Positions 32,330 to 40,401 of a stretch of DNA of 64,000 nt are shown in pieces (the first letter of the stretch is position 1; every line of letters starts with the position of its first letter). The translations under genes and the position numbers were made by a program. Below the pieces are notes generated by a model that worked only from the letters and a program-made list of their open reading frames with translations, was not told the DNA's origin and did no database searches. Location of the stretch: assembly GCF_013408415.1 (NCBI RefSeq), contig NZ_JACCAA010000001.1, positions 1,054,001 through 1,118,000 on the forward strand, given 5' to 3'. This DNA is from Nocardioides daedukensis (GTDB lineage: Bacteria > Actinomycetota > Actinomycetes > Propionibacteriales > Nocardioidaceae).

Positions 32330-32775
32330 CAGTTGACCTCAGCCTGGGAGGTGAATTCCAGGGAGTCGGGCATCGGAACGAGCGGGATCTCGAACGGATC
32401 GAACACGTTGTAGTCCAACCGCAACGTGACCTTGACGCATTCAGCGCCGGTCGACGTGGTGCACGCATCGTCGTAGTCACAGACCAGTCCGTTGGTGCCG
32501 CACCTCAGGCTGGTGCCCGCAAGTGCCGCAGCCACGCCGTCGGCTGCCTTGGCCTGGGGGTCCGAGGCAGCCACGGCTCCGGCGCGAGCGCCCTCGGCCG
32601 CGGCCTGGGTCATCGTCTGCCGAATGGTGAACATGTAGCCGTAGCTGATGATCCCGAACAGCATGAGCGCCAGGATCGGGAAGACGAGTGCGAACTCGAC
32701 AGCGGACGCACCGCTCTCGTTCCGCTCCTTGCGTCGCCCAATCCGTCGCTTCGCCGCAACCACCACGTCGTACAC
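32329..32775 (-). CDS. TadE-like pilus assembly protein
   Basis: 148 residues from GTG 32775. After a basic N-terminus (AAKRRIGRRKERNE) comes the TadE signature 'ESGASAVEFALVFPILALML' continuing into FGIISYGYMF, a single membrane helix with the pseudopilin-like Glu at +5. The rest is exposed ('TQAAAEGARAGAVAA' and a Cys-containing loop with CGTNGLVCDYDDACTT). It is coupled to the TadG-like gene. It belongs to the Flp/Tad minor pilin-like family. Confidence 0.85.
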   Translation of the reverse strand: MYDVVVAAKRRIGRRKERNESGASAVEFALVFPILALMLFGIISYGYMFTIRQTMTQAAAEGARAGAVAASDPQAKAADGVAAALAGTSLRCGTNGLVCDYDDACTTSTGAECVKVTLRLDYNVFDPFEIPLVPMPDSLEFTSQAEVN

Positions 32776-32914
32776 CCCGGCACAGTCAAAGGCACGGACC
32801 CCACTGATCCACGCCGCTCAAGACTAGGCGGCAATGACCGTTCTGTCCCCGGTTCTCGAAGACAGACCGAGCCAACCGGTCTAGACCAGCAGGCCTGGAA
32901 CCACCAGGGCGGAG

Positions 32915-33223
32915 TCAGGGCTTCGGCGGCTCGAAGTCGGACGCCGCGAGCTCCTCGACGTTCACGTCCTTGAAGGTCAGCACCTTCACGTTCTTCGCGA
33001 AGCGCGCCGGGCGATACATGTCCCACACCCAGGCATCACTCATCGAGACCTCGAAGAACACGTCCCCCGACTCGGTCCGGGCCTTCACGTCCACCGCGTT
33101 GCAGAGATAGAACCGGCGGTCCGTCTCGACGACGTACTTGAAGATGGCCACCACGTCGCGATATTCGCGATAGAGGTTGAGCTCCATCTCGGTCTCGTAC
33201 TTCTCGAGATCCTCGGCACTCAT
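32915..33223 (-). CDS. DUF2469 domain-containing protein
   Basis: 102 residues from ATG 33223, overlapping the rnhB stop by ATGA. It is the small actinobacterial family found right after rnhB: 'SAEDLEKYETEMELNLYREY' continuing into RDVVAIFKYVVETDRRFYL, then 'VFFEVSMSDAWVWDMYRPAR' and a C-terminal 'VLTFKDVNVEEL'. No function is known. It probably shares control with rnhB and lepB. The longer frame to 33715 is a shadow. Confidence 0.92.
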   Translation of the reverse strand: MSAEDLEKYETEMELNLYREYRDVVAIFKYVVETDRRFYLCNAVDVKARTESGDVFFEVSMSDAWVWDMYRPARFAKNVKVLTFKDVNVEELAASDFEPPKP

Positions 33224-33948
33224 GACAGCTCCTCGATGATCGGTGACTGCGGCGAGTCTAGAACTGTGTCGATCACGACGCCCGGCAGGCTCCACGAACG
33301 ACGATGTACGTCGCAGGGCCCGAGCCGGCGCAGCGCGTCGATGTGCTCGGGGGCTGAATATCCCTTGTTCTGGTGCCAGCCGTAGTCCGGGTAGTCCCCG
33401 GCCAGCTCCATCATGATCGCGTCGCGCGAGGTCTTGGCCAGGATGCTGGCGGCCGCCACCGCGGCGCAGCGCATGTCGGCCTTGATCGCGGTCACCACCG
33501 GCGGGACCGTGTCCATCAGACCGGACGGACCACCGAAGAGCATCGCGTCCTCGGGGTGCGAGAGATAGTCGTGGTTGCCGTCCAGCAGCACCAGGTCCGG
33601 GACGACGCTCAGCTGCGCCAGCGCGCGGTGCCCGGCCAACCGCAGCGCCGCGGTCATCCCGAACTCGTCGATCTCGGCGGGGCTGGCATGGCCCACCCCG
33701 TGATGGGGAGCCCATCGCTTCACCCTCGGCACCAGCGCCTCACGCGCTGCCTGGGTGAGCAGCTTGGAGTCGCGGACACCTTGGGGCGCCGTACGCGTCT
33801 GCTCCGAGATCACCACCACGCCGATCGTCACCGGACCGCACAGCGCCCCGCGGCCGACCTCGTCGACGCAGGCAAGCAGCTCTCGACCCTCGCGCAACAG
33901 GCTGCGCTCGAAGCGCAGGGTCGGTCGGTTCTTCAGCCGGGTGCTCAC
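33220..33948 (-). CDS. rnhB: Ribonuclease HII
   Basis: 242 residues, GTG start at 33948 overlapping the lepB stop (GTGA). RNase HII nicks RNA-DNA hybrids and removes single ribonucleotides. The catalytic DEVGRGALCGPV (Asp-Glu at the start of the first strand) is seen near residue 28; the next acidic residue is in 'VVPDLVLLDGNHDYL', the last Asp in 'TSRDAIMMELAGDYP'. The segment 'GYSAPEHIDALRRLGPCDVH' is the typical C-terminal piece. Family length is about 200-250. Confidence 0.94.
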   Translation of the reverse strand: MSTRLKNRPTLRFERSLLREGRELLACVDEVGRGALCGPVTIGVVVISEQTRTAPQGVRDSKLLTQAAREALVPRVKRWAPHHGVGHASPAEIDEFGMTAALRLAGHRALAQLSVVPDLVLLDGNHDYLSHPEDAMLFGGPSGLMDTVPPVVTAIKADMRCAAVAAASILAKTSRDAIMMELAGDYPDYGWHQNKGYSAPEHIDALRRLGPCDVHRRSWSLPGVVIDTVLDSPQSPIIEELS

Positions 33949-34799
33949 GGTGAGTCGGGCACGTCCTTGAACACGTCCGGACGGTGCGAGCGCTCGAAGC
34001 GGTCATAGGGCCAGACCAGCGCCCACACCTTGCCGACCACGAGGTCCTCCTTGACCAGACCACGCGTCGGGGAGCACTGCTCGAGCTTGGGATCCTGGCA
34101 CATGTGCGCCGTCGAGTCCTGCGAGTTGCCGCGGTTGTCGCCCATCACCAGCAGATAACCCTCGGGGATCTTCACGTCCAGGTCACAGCTGATCATCGGC
34201 GCCGCGCACTCGGTGCCGTCCTGCTTGACGTAGGCCTTCTCGTCCATCGCGTGGCCGTTGATCGAGAGCTGGCCCTTCTTGTCACAACAGACCACGTGGT
34301 CGCCGCCGGTGCCGATCACCCGCTTCACCAGGTGGCCACCGGTCGGATAGAGCCCGATCTTGGCCATCGTCTTGGTGAAGAGCCCCTCGGGGCCCTTGGA
34401 GTCCTCGGGACCGAGCCACTCGCCCGGGTCCTTGAAGACCACGACGTCACCGCGCTCGGGCCCGCCGTCGCCCCAGTAGGACACCTTCTGCACGACGATC
34501 CGGTCGTTGACGATCAACCCCGGCTCCATCGACTGGCTGGGGATGTAGAAGGCCTGCAGGAAGAACGCCTTGATCCCGATTGCGAGCAGCAGCGCCACCC
34601 CGATCAGCAGGATCGTCTCCTGCCAGATCGGCAGTTGCTTCTTCTTGTCCTTGTCAGAACGATCCCGGATCACCCGGTTCAGCGCCGCGTCCCGGTCGTC
34701 GCCACCAAAGAGCGAAGACCGCGACCCGTTCTCCTCGTTGGTGTCGGAACTCTTGGTTCCGTCCTCGGCGGGGAGGGGGTCGCGGTCTTCTGAAGTCAC
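33945..34799 (-). CDS. lepB: Signal peptidase I
   Basis: 284 residues from GTG 34799. The N-terminal ~55 residues are cytoplasmic and highly charged, then one membrane helix ('ETILLIGVALLLAIGIKAFF'). The serine of 'YIPSQSMEPGLIVND' and the lysine of 'GGHLVKRVIGTGGDHV' form the Ser/Lys pair, and GDNRGNSQDS completes box E. The inserted loop with Cys residues ('HVVCCDKKGQL', 'TECAAPMISCDLD', 'HMCQDPKLEQCS') is longer than in E. coli. It removes Sec signal peptides of exported proteins, of which this window encodes several. Start selection is by homology; the longer frame overlaps rplS. Confidence 0.94.
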   Translation of the reverse strand: MTSEDRDPLPAEDGTKSSDTNEENGSRSSLFGGDDRDAALNRVIRDRSDKDKKKQLPIWQETILLIGVALLLAIGIKAFFLQAFYIPSQSMEPGLIVNDRIVVQKVSYWGDGGPERGDVVVFKDPGEWLGPEDSKGPEGLFTKTMAKIGLYPTGGHLVKRVIGTGGDHVVCCDKKGQLSINGHAMDEKAYVKQDGTECAAPMISCDLDVKIPEGYLLVMGDNRGNSQDSTAHMCQDPKLEQCSPTRGLVKEDLVVGKVWALVWPYDRFERSHRPDVFKDVPDSP

Positions 34800-34848
34800 G
34801 CGGCAGAGCCTAACCAGTGATTGGTCGGACTGCTGATTCTGGACTCTC

Positions 34849-35199
34849 TCAGATGTCGCGGCGCTCCTTGATCTTTGCGGCCTTGCCGCGCAGGTTGCGC
34901 AGGTAGTAGAGCTTCGCGCGACGCACGTCACCGCGGGTGATGACCTCGATCTTCTCGAAGATCGGGGAGTGCAGCGGGAAGGTGCGCTCGACGCCGACGC
35001 CGAAGGAGACCTTGCGGACGGTGAAGGTGCGGCCGATGCCGGAGCCCTGCACGCGGAGCACGACGCCCTGGAAGACCTGGACACGCGAGCGGCTGCCCTC
35101 GATGACCTTCACGTCGACCTTGATGGTGTCTCCGGCACGGAAGTCCGGGAGGTCGGTGCGCTTGTTGGCGTTGGCCAGTTCGGTGATGACGTTGGTCAT
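34849..35199 (-). CDS. rplS: 50S ribosomal protein L19
   Basis: 116 residues from ATG 35199 with GAGGAG about 6 bases upstream. The L19 motifs are '[20 protein letters not shown]', '[20 protein letters not shown]', [14 protein letters not shown] and the basic C-terminus '[20 protein letters not shown]'. It sits at the 30S/50S interface. Order trmD-(GNAT)-rplS-lepB-rnhB on the minus strand is the usual one, with the GNAT inserted. Confidence 0.97.
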   Translation of the reverse strand: MTNVITELANANKRTDLPDFRAGDTIKVDVKVIEGSRSRVQVFQGVVLRVQGSGIGRTFTVRKVSFGVGVERTFPLHSPIFEKIEVITRGDVRRAKLYYLRNLRGKAAKIKERRDI

Positions 35200-35350
35200 T
35201 GCTTCTCCTCGCGAGTGCCACAGGTCAACCGCGGAATCATAGTGATCTCGGTGTGGTCCAGACGTGCATGGCCGGCGGCGCCCGCTCCCCCTGTGGCAGG
35301 AGGCCTGACGCAGATCCTCCGCATCCTGGCGAGCAGGAGCGGGAGCGATC

Positions 35351-35380
35351 CTTCTTCGGCCGACTGGGCCAAGGAAGAAG
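35351..35380 (-). terminator. Possible terminator after the GNAT gene
   Basis: CTTCTTC (35351-35357) and GGCC (35358-35361) face GGCC (35367-35370) and GAAGAAG (35374-35380) with a three-base bulge. It lies 29 bases beyond the stop of the GNAT gene on the minus strand. There is no clear U-run. It may separate the trmD-GNAT part from rplS, which then needs its own promoter in 35200-35350. Confidence 0.4.
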
Positions 35381-35408
35381 TTTGCCACATCTGCCGGGCC
35401 GCCCGAAA

Positions 35409-35867
35409 TCAGCGATCCTTGCCCATCCGCACGACTGAGGACAGCGTCTCGCGCTCCCCCTCGGCGACATAGCCCAGCCCGGCATAGAACGCGACGTTCC
35501 CGGCCGCAGTGAAGAGCTGGTACGCCGTGACCTGCGGCGGTGCCATCTCCTCCGCGTGGCCCACCAACCACCGGCCCACGCCGCGGCCCTGCAGGTCCGG
35601 CTCGACCATGACCAGGGACAGGTGGGCGAACTCGCCGTGCACCTCGCACCGCACCGAACCGACCAGGCGTCCGGAGTCCCGGACCAGCCAGGTGGTCGCG
35701 CCGAGCACGTCCTGGGTCAGCACCTCGAGCGGCTCGTGCAGGGCAGGCTCGAAGGCCCGCCACTGGAGCCGCGCGAACTCCTCCATGTCGCCTGCCCCGG
35801 CCAGGGACGCCACCGCGTCGGGGAAGCCGGGGATCCCAGCGGGGTTCCCAGCAGTTCCCACGGTCAT
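35409..35867 (-). CDS. GNAT acetyltransferase, free-standing homologue of the TrmD fusion
   Basis: 152 residues from ATG 35867, overlapping the trmD fusion stop by ATGA. The acetyl-CoA site is '[20 protein letters not shown]' (the Q/R-x-x-G-x-G/A motif A) and the C-terminal '[15 protein letters not shown]' is motif B. It resembles the GNAT half of the preceding fusion (LQGRGxGRW, then E/A-rich helix, 'LFT(A/G)' and the tyrosine motif), so the two are duplicates with different fate. The acceptor is unknown. It may act on a ribosomal protein or a tRNA-related substrate by context only. Confidence 0.85.
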   Translation of the reverse strand: MTVGTAGNPAGIPGFPDAVASLAGAGDMEEFARLQWRAFEPALHEPLEVLTQDVLGATTWLVRDSGRLVGSVRCEVHGEFAHLSLVMVEPDLQGRGVGRWLVGHAEEMAPPQVTAYQLFTAAGNVAFYAGLGYVAEGERETLSSVVRMGKDR

Positions 35868-37027
35868 CGCCGGCGCTTGGACAGGTGTACGGCGCCGCGC
35901 GGCGCCTCTGCGTTGTCGAGGCGGTAGCCCGCCTTGCGATACATCCGCAGGTTGTCGGTGCTGTTGGCCCCTGTGAAGAGCTCGAACCGGGTGGCCTGTG
36001 CCGGCGCCAGGGACTCGGCGTACTCCAGGATCCACCGGCCCAGGCCCCGACCCTGCAGGTCCGGGACCACCATCAGCCGACCGATGTCCCAGCTGTCGTC
36101 GTGCACCAGTCGGCCGCGGCAGCTGGCGATCAGGCGTCCCTGCGCGCGCACGACGTGGGTGGTCCACTCCGCGATCCCGGCGATGACGTCGTCGAGCGAT
36201 TCGACCAGGGGCGGGATCACCGCCTCGGGGTTGGCCTGGAGCTCCTGAAGCCAGCAGGCCCGCTGGAGCGTGAAGATCTCTGCGGCATCGGCGCGGGTCG
36301 CGGGGCGGATCTCGAGGTCGGACAGGTCACCGATGCCGACCACGGCCGAACCGTGCAGCAGGTCGGGTCGCCGGTCGGCGGTGCGGCGTACGGCCTGGTC
36401 GTGGCGCCACTGGGCGATCGCCTTGTGGTTGCCGGACAGGAGCACCGGTGGCACGTCGAGGCCACGCCACTCGGCGGGCTTGGTGAAGACCGGATATTCG
36501 AGCAGCCCGTCCTCGTGGGACTCCTCGACCAGGGAGTCGGGGTTGCCCATGAACCCGGGCAGCAGTCGCACCACCGCCTCGGTGATCGCCAGAGCGGCGA
36601 CCTCTCCCCCGTTCAGGACATAGTCACCGATCGAGATCTCGCGTACGTCGGCCCGCGACGCAGCGTGGTCGATCACCCGCTGGTCGATGCCCTCATAGCG
36701 GCCGCAGGCGAAGACCAACCGGTCGTGGGTGGCCAGCTCCCGGGCCATCTCCTGGTTGAACGGTGCGCCACTGGGGGTGGTGAAGATGACCGTCGCGCCA
36801 TCGATGCCGAGATCGTCGAAGGCTGCGCCGAACGGCTCCGGCTTCATCACCATCCCCGCGCCCCCGCCGTAGGGGGTGTCGTCGGTGGTGTGGTGCTTGT
36901 CGGTGGTCCACTGCCGCAGGTCGTGGACGGCGAGCTCGAGCAGCCCCTTGGCCCGCGCCTTGCCGGGCAGCGAGAGCTCGAGCGGAGCGAGATAGTCGGG
37001 GAAGATGCTGAGGACGTCGATCCTCAT
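35864..37027 (-). CDS. trmD: tRNA (guanine37-N1)-methyltransferase fused to a GNAT domain
   Basis: 387 residues. Residues 1 to ~235 are a complete TrmD: '[20 protein letters not shown]', the trefoil-knot SAM site '[18 protein letters not shown]' and '[19 protein letters not shown]', and '[17 protein letters not shown]' near its end. It methylates N1 of G37 in tRNAs reading CUN, CCN and CGG. Residues about 238-387 are an acetyltransferase domain ('[20 protein letters not shown]', '[12 protein letters not shown]'). Standard TrmD is 230-260 residues, so the extra domain is a true fusion: the frame is continuous. Follows rimM with no gap. Confidence 0.93.
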   Translation of the reverse strand: MRIDVLSIFPDYLAPLELSLPGKARAKGLLELAVHDLRQWTTDKHHTTDDTPYGGGAGMVMKPEPFGAAFDDLGIDGATVIFTTPSGAPFNQEMARELATHDRLVFACGRYEGIDQRVIDHAASRADVREISIGDYVLNGGEVAALAITEAVVRLLPGFMGNPDSLVEESHEDGLLEYPVFTKPAEWRGLDVPPVLLSGNHKAIAQWRHDQAVRRTADRRPDLLHGSAVVGIGDLSDLEIRPATRADAAEIFTLQRACWLQELQANPEAVIPPLVESLDDVIAGIAEWTTHVVRAQGRLIASCRGRLVHDDSWDIGRLMVVPDLQGRGLGRWILEYAESLAPAQATRFELFTGANSTDNLRMYRKAGYRLDNAEAPRGAVHLSKRRR

Positions 37028-37570
37028 TCAGTCCTCCAGCGGGGTGACCAGCCCGGGGCGGTCGGCGACGACCACGCGGCCGGCGGCAACGTCGACCTCG
37101 GGCACCAGCTGCTTCACGAACGGAACCAGTCCGTCGTGGCCGGCGGGCGTGCGGACCTCGAGCAGGTCCTGCGCACCGCCGTGAATGACGCGCGAGACGG
37201 TGCCCAGTGGCTGGCCCTCGAGATTCTCGACCTTCAGCCCGATCAGCTGGTGGTCATAGAACTCATCGGGGTCGTCGGGGGTCTCGTCGGCCTGGATGTC
37301 TGCGTGGAGCACGATGCCGCGCACGGTCTCGGCAGCGTTGCGGTCGTTGATCTCCTCGAGGCCCAGCAGCAGGACGCCCTGGTGCCACCGGTGGGACGTC
37401 ACGGTGACCGAGCGCAGGGTGCTCGCCGATCCCTTGGGGGGTTGGGCCCGCAGGGTCTGTCCGACGGCGAAGCGTCGCTCAGGTTCGTCCGTGCGCACGT
37501 CGACGGTCACCTCACCGCGGATGCCGTGCGGCTTCCCGATCCTGCCGACGACGAGCTCGATCTTCTCCAC
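37028..37570 (-). CDS. rimM: Ribosome maturation factor RimM
   Basis: 180 residues, GTG start at 37570. RimM binds S19 and helps 30S head assembly. N-terminal barrel: 'VVGRIGKPHGIRGEVTVDVR' (family signature). The second PRC-barrel domain has 'YDHQLIGLKVENLEGQPLGT' and ends in 'PFVKQLVPEVDVAAGRVVV', also typical. It is adjacent to trmD and separated from khpA by a strong hairpin. Confidence 0.95.
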   Translation of the reverse strand: MEKIELVVGRIGKPHGIRGEVTVDVRTDEPERRFAVGQTLRAQPPKGSASTLRSVTVTSHRWHQGVLLLGLEEINDRNAAETVRGIVLHADIQADETPDDPDEFYDHQLIGLKVENLEGQPLGTVSRVIHGGAQDLLEVRTPAGHDGLVPFVKQLVPEVDVAAGRVVVADRPGLVTPLED

Positions 37571-37638
37571 GGGGTGGAGCCTAGTTCCTCGCCGCGGACA
37601 GTCATATTTCGCTGCGACGTACGCCCGTCAAATGGCGA

Positions 37639-37671
37639 CCGGGCGCCTCCCTCGATGAGGGAGACGCCCGG
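37639..37671 (-). terminator. Strong hairpin between khpA and rimM
   Basis: CCGGGCGCCTCCCTC (37639-37653) pairs with GAGGGAGACGCCCGG (37657-37671) with a single C/A mismatch and a GAT loop. It lies 16 bases after the khpA stop on the minus strand. A likely terminator or attenuator that separates rpsP-khpA from rimM-trmD. No T-run follows. Confidence 0.65.
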
Positions 37672-37686
37672 TGCGGTCGAACTTGT

Positions 37687-37929
37687 TCAGCGGCGGCGGT
37701 CGACGTCCACGAAGTCGATCCGAGCGCCACCACGGCCCGCGAGGGCCGAGATGACGGTGCGGAACGCGGACGCGGTGCGGCCGCCACGACCGATGACCTT
37801 GCCCAGGTCGTCGGGGTGCACGCGCACCTCGAGGACCGAGCCGCGGCGCAGCTGCTTGTCCCGGACCTCGACGTCGTCGGGGTTGTCGACGACACCGCGG
37901 ACCAGGTGCTCGAGAGCGTCAGCCAGCAT
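37687..37929 (-). CDS. khpA: KH-domain RNA-binding protein KhpA
   Basis: 80 residues from ATG 37929. A single KH domain with the GxxG loop in 'VIGRGGRTASAFRTVI' (GRGG), preceded by 'LEVRVHPDDLGKVIG'. The N-terminal 'MLADALEHLVRGVVDNPDDV' fits the UPF0109/KhpA family, which binds RNA and in Firmicutes partners with KhpB. It lies 4 bases after rpsP, as in most actinobacteria. The longer overlapping frames are shadows of rpsP. Confidence 0.94.
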   Translation of the reverse strand: MLADALEHLVRGVVDNPDDVEVRDKQLRRGSVLEVRVHPDDLGKVIGRGGRTASAFRTVISALAGRGGARIDFVDVDRRR

Positions 37930-37933
37930 CCGC

Positions 37934-38464
37934 TCAGGCCTCGGTGGTCTCGGCGGCCTCGGCCTCGTCGGCGGCGACCGCAGGGGTCTCCGACGCGGGA
38001 ACCTCGGCAGGAGCCTCGGTGGACTCCTCAGCCTTCTCAGCCTTGTCGGCCTTGGCCTCGGTCTTGTCCTCGGCCTTGTCGGCCTTCTTCTTGGACGTGA
38101 CCGCGGCGGACTTGGGCTCGTTCTGAGCTTCCTTGAGCGCCTCGTTGAAGACCTCGAGCTTGTCGCGCTTCGGCTCGGCGACCTTGAGTGTGCCCTCGGT
38201 GCCCGGAAGGCCCTTGAACTTCTGCCAGTCGCCGGTGATCTTGAGGATCGCGGCAACAGCCTCGGACGGCTGTGCGCCGACACCGAGCCAGTACTGCGCC
38301 CGGTCGGAGGTCACGGCGATGAACGACGGCTCCTCCTTGGGACGGTAGGACCCGATCTCTTCGATGACCTTGCCGTCGCGCTTCTTGCGCGAGTCGACAA
38401 CGACGATGCGGTATTGCGGCACACGGATCTTGCCCATGCGCTTCAGACGAATCTTGACGGCCAC
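37934..38464 (-). CDS. rpsP: 30S ribosomal protein S16 with long charged tail
   Basis: 176 residues from GTG 38464 (AGGAG upstream). The first ~85 are normal S16: '[20 protein letters not shown]', '[16 protein letters not shown]' and '[19 protein letters not shown]'. From about 110 on, the tail is rich in Lys, Ala and Glu, with repeats such as [20 protein letters not shown]16 in E. coli has 82 residues. Long tails on S16 are common in actinobacteria; the composition resembles the linker in S2 here, but no folded domain follows. Confidence 0.95.
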   Translation of the reverse strand: MAVKIRLKRMGKIRVPQYRIVVVDSRKKRDGKVIEEIGSYRPKEEPSFIAVTSDRAQYWLGVGAQPSEAVAAILKITGDWQKFKGLPGTEGTLKVAEPKRDKLEVFNEALKEAQNEPKSAAVTSKKKADKAEDKTEAKADKAEKAEESTEAPAEVPASETPAVAADEAEAAETTEA

Positions 38465-38550
38465 GTTTGTGGTGTCTCCTCGGAAATTGTGGTGTGGGTG
38501 AGGCGTCGAGAACCGGGTGGGGACCAGGCCTGACGACTCGGCGGATCCCA

Positions 38551-38580
38551 TGCGCCCGGATGAGAGGGTCCGGGTGCGCA
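38551..38580 (-). promoter_or_regulatory. Hairpin in the rpsP upstream region
   Basis: TGCGCCCGGA (38551-38560) can pair with TCCGGGTGCGCA (38569-38580), with a two-base bulge. It lies about 90-115 bases before the rpsP start in a 208-base divergent spacer (38465-38672). It may be a leader structure. The spacer otherwise must contain promoters for rpsP and for the + strand membrane protein. Confidence 0.35.
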
Positions 38581-38672
38581 GGACTCAGCGGGAGATTCTG
38601 CCAGACACTGGGCCGTGGGTCGAAATCCGGTCGGTGTGATCGCTCCGGCAGCCATCGGGGCAGGATGGTGGG

Positions 38673-39173
38673 ATGGATCCCGTCCTGCTCGCCCCTCTCA
38701 TCATGGTCGCTGCGGTGGCCTTCATCGCCCTGGTCTTCGGCATCATCTTCCATGCAGGTCGTTCCCGTCCTGAGGAGGGCTTGGGACCGCAGTACGACCA
38801 GAACGGCTTCCATCCCCCGATCGGCACCTGGAACGCTCAGATCCTTGCCGGACACCTGATCGGCGTGCTGGGCGGCACGGCCGGATCGCAGAATGGCCGG
38901 TTCGAGGTCGCACAGGGACTGCTGCACTTCCGTCCCACAGGTGCCACGAAGCCCGCGTGGACGCTTCCCTGCGGCCAGCTCCGGGCGCGGGCACACGGGA
39001 TGCTGTCGACGGCGGGGGTGACGCTGTGGACGGCACAGGGCGAGATCCGTTGCAACGTGAGCCGCGAGAAGATCAACATCTGGGTCGACAACGACATCAA
39101 GGAGATGCGGCAGCCCGCCTATGCGCGCGAGTTCGTCGAGGTGCTCCACGCCAATGGTGCCGGCTGGGGATGA
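38673..39173 (+). CDS. Membrane-anchored protein, unknown
   Basis: 166 residues from ATG 38673. One strong N-terminal helix (residues 5-27, 'LLAPLIMVAAVAFIALVFGI') and no signal cleavage site; the rest is soluble. It contains 'GTWNAQILAGHLIGVLGGTA', then 'FEVAQGLLHFRP' and a late 'QGEIRCNVSREKINIWVDND', which read as beta-strands. I do not recognise the family; a PH-like or DUF-type fold is possible. It is divergent from rpsP and convergent with the glutathione peroxidase gene. Confidence 0.7.
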   Translation: MDPVLLAPLIMVAAVAFIALVFGIIFHAGRSRPEEGLGPQYDQNGFHPPIGTWNAQILAGHLIGVLGGTAGSQNGRFEVAQGLLHFRPTGATKPAWTLPCGQLRARAHGMLSTAGVTLWTAQGEIRCNVSREKINIWVDNDIKEMRQPAYAREFVEVLHANGAGWG

Positions 39174-39186
39174 GCGTCCCGACGAC

Positions 39187-39672
39187 TCAAGCCTTCGTCA
39201 GTGCCTTCTCGATGTCACCGGCGATCTTCTCCGGCTTCGTGGTCGGCGCATAGCGCTCGATCACCGTGCCGTCGGGGGCAATCAAGAACTTGGTGAAGTT
39301 CCACTTGATGCGATTGCCGAGCAGGCCGCCCTTCTGCGAGCGCAACCACGCATAGAGCGGGTGCGCGTCAGCACCGTTCACGTCGACCTTCTCGAACATC
39401 TCGAAGGTGACGCCGTAGTTCCGCTGGCAGAAGTCACCGATCTGTTCCGAGTCCCCCGGCTCCTGCCCTGCGAACTGGTTGCAGGGGAACCCGAGCACGG
39501 CGAGCCCGCGGTCGGCGTACTGCTGGTGGAGCTTCTCCAGGCCCTCGAACTGCGGGGTCAGGCCGCACTGGGACGCGGTGTTCACCACCAACACCACCTT
39601 GCCGCGCCAGGCGTCGAGCGACTGTTCCTCGCCGGTGAGCGTGGTGGCGGTGAAGTCATGGAGCGTGGGCAT
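39187..39672 (-). CDS. Glutathione peroxidase family protein
   Basis: 161 residues from ATG 39672. The peroxidatic Cys is in 'VVNTASQCGLTPQFEGLEKL' (about residue 36). The second motif 'LAVLGFPCNQFAGQEPGDSE' carries the resolving Cys, Gln in the same place as the Gln of the catalytic tetrad, and 'KWNFTKFLIAPDG' supplies the Trp and Asn. The enzyme has Cys, not selenocysteine. In bacteria lacking glutathione these act as thioredoxin-dependent lipid or organic peroxide reductases. Single gene. Confidence 0.93.
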   Translation of the reverse strand: MPTLHDFTATTLTGEEQSLDAWRGKVVLVVNTASQCGLTPQFEGLEKLHQQYADRGLAVLGFPCNQFAGQEPGDSEQIGDFCQRNYGVTFEMFEKVDVNGADAHPLYAWLRSQKGGLLGNRIKWNFTKFLIAPDGTVIERYAPTTKPEKIAGDIEKALTKA

Positions 39673-39770
39673 GTCGGGCCTTCCGGTTGGGCGGATGCTG
39701 CCGGTGGTTCGTCGCCACCGCCCCAATGGATGGGAAACCGCTGCGCGACGAGGGGTAACCGTCCACAATT

Positions 39771-40373
39771 GTGCCGGTGTCCGCACCCGTCCCCCCAGCC
39801 CATCCGCCGTACGGCTACGTCCACCCACCTCCGCCCCGGCCCACCGGCAGGCGTCGAGCCAGCGGGTGGTGGTGCCTGGTGCCGGCGAGCTTCTTCCTCG
39901 CCGCTCTAGGTGTCTTCGGGTGGGCCTTCGCCGTTCCGTTGATGAACTTCATGGAGTACTACGAGATCCCGGCTGATGACGACACCTACGTGCTCACCGT
40001 CGAGGAGGACTCCCTCCAGCTCATCAGCCAGGCCGAGGATGGACGGCTCGAGGGCTGTGAGGTGCTCGACGCGACGACCGGTGACGTGCTCGAGCAACGA
40101 CCCGTCGAACCCTGGATGGCACAGGTCAATGAGGACTTCGCCTTCTCCAAGGCCCGGTGGACCTTCGAGGCCGGCAGCGGCGACCTGGAGGTCACCTGCT
40201 GGGGCAGTGGCGATGTCGAGATCGCGGACGCGCCGGAGCGAGGAGAGGACATCAGGATCCTGATGCTGGTGTTCGGCGTCCCGGCGATCCTGGTCGGACT
40301 CGGCGTGATCGCGATGTGCATCTGGCTGATCTTCTTCACCCAGCGGCGACCCGAGCCGAACCCGCGGGTGTGA
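39771..40373 (+). CDS. Two-helix membrane protein with extracytoplasmic domain, unknown
   Basis: 200 residues; GTG start at 39771 or 39777. The N-terminal ~30 residues are rich in Pro and Tyr. A membrane helix lies about 33-58 and another about 162-190, with a ~100-residue acidic domain between them ('DDDTYVLTVEEDSLQLISQA', then 'EVTCWGSGDVEIADAP'). The next gene has the same plan and similar phrases ('EVTCTGDDQLDVEVGPS'), so the pair looks like an old tandem duplication. Family unknown. The Pro-rich start is a shared feature of many actinobacterial small membrane proteins. Confidence 0.68.
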   Translation: MPVSAPVPPAHPPYGYVHPPPPRPTGRRRASGWWCLVPASFFLAALGVFGWAFAVPLMNFMEYYEIPADDDTYVLTVEEDSLQLISQAEDGRLEGCEVLDATTGDVLEQRPVEPWMAQVNEDFAFSKARWTFEAGSGDLEVTCWGSGDVEIADAPERGEDIRILMLVFGVPAILVGLGVIAMCIWLIFFTQRRPEPNPRV

Positions 40374-40401
40374 GAAGCAGCCGACTGGGCACCATGGCCG
40401 C

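Noticed and set aside
35885..38533. An 882-codon open frame on the plus strand across trmD, rimM, khpA and rpsP
   Set aside because: It is antisense to four clear conserved genes and its translation has no recognisable protein features; such frames are a by-product of GC-rich codon use.
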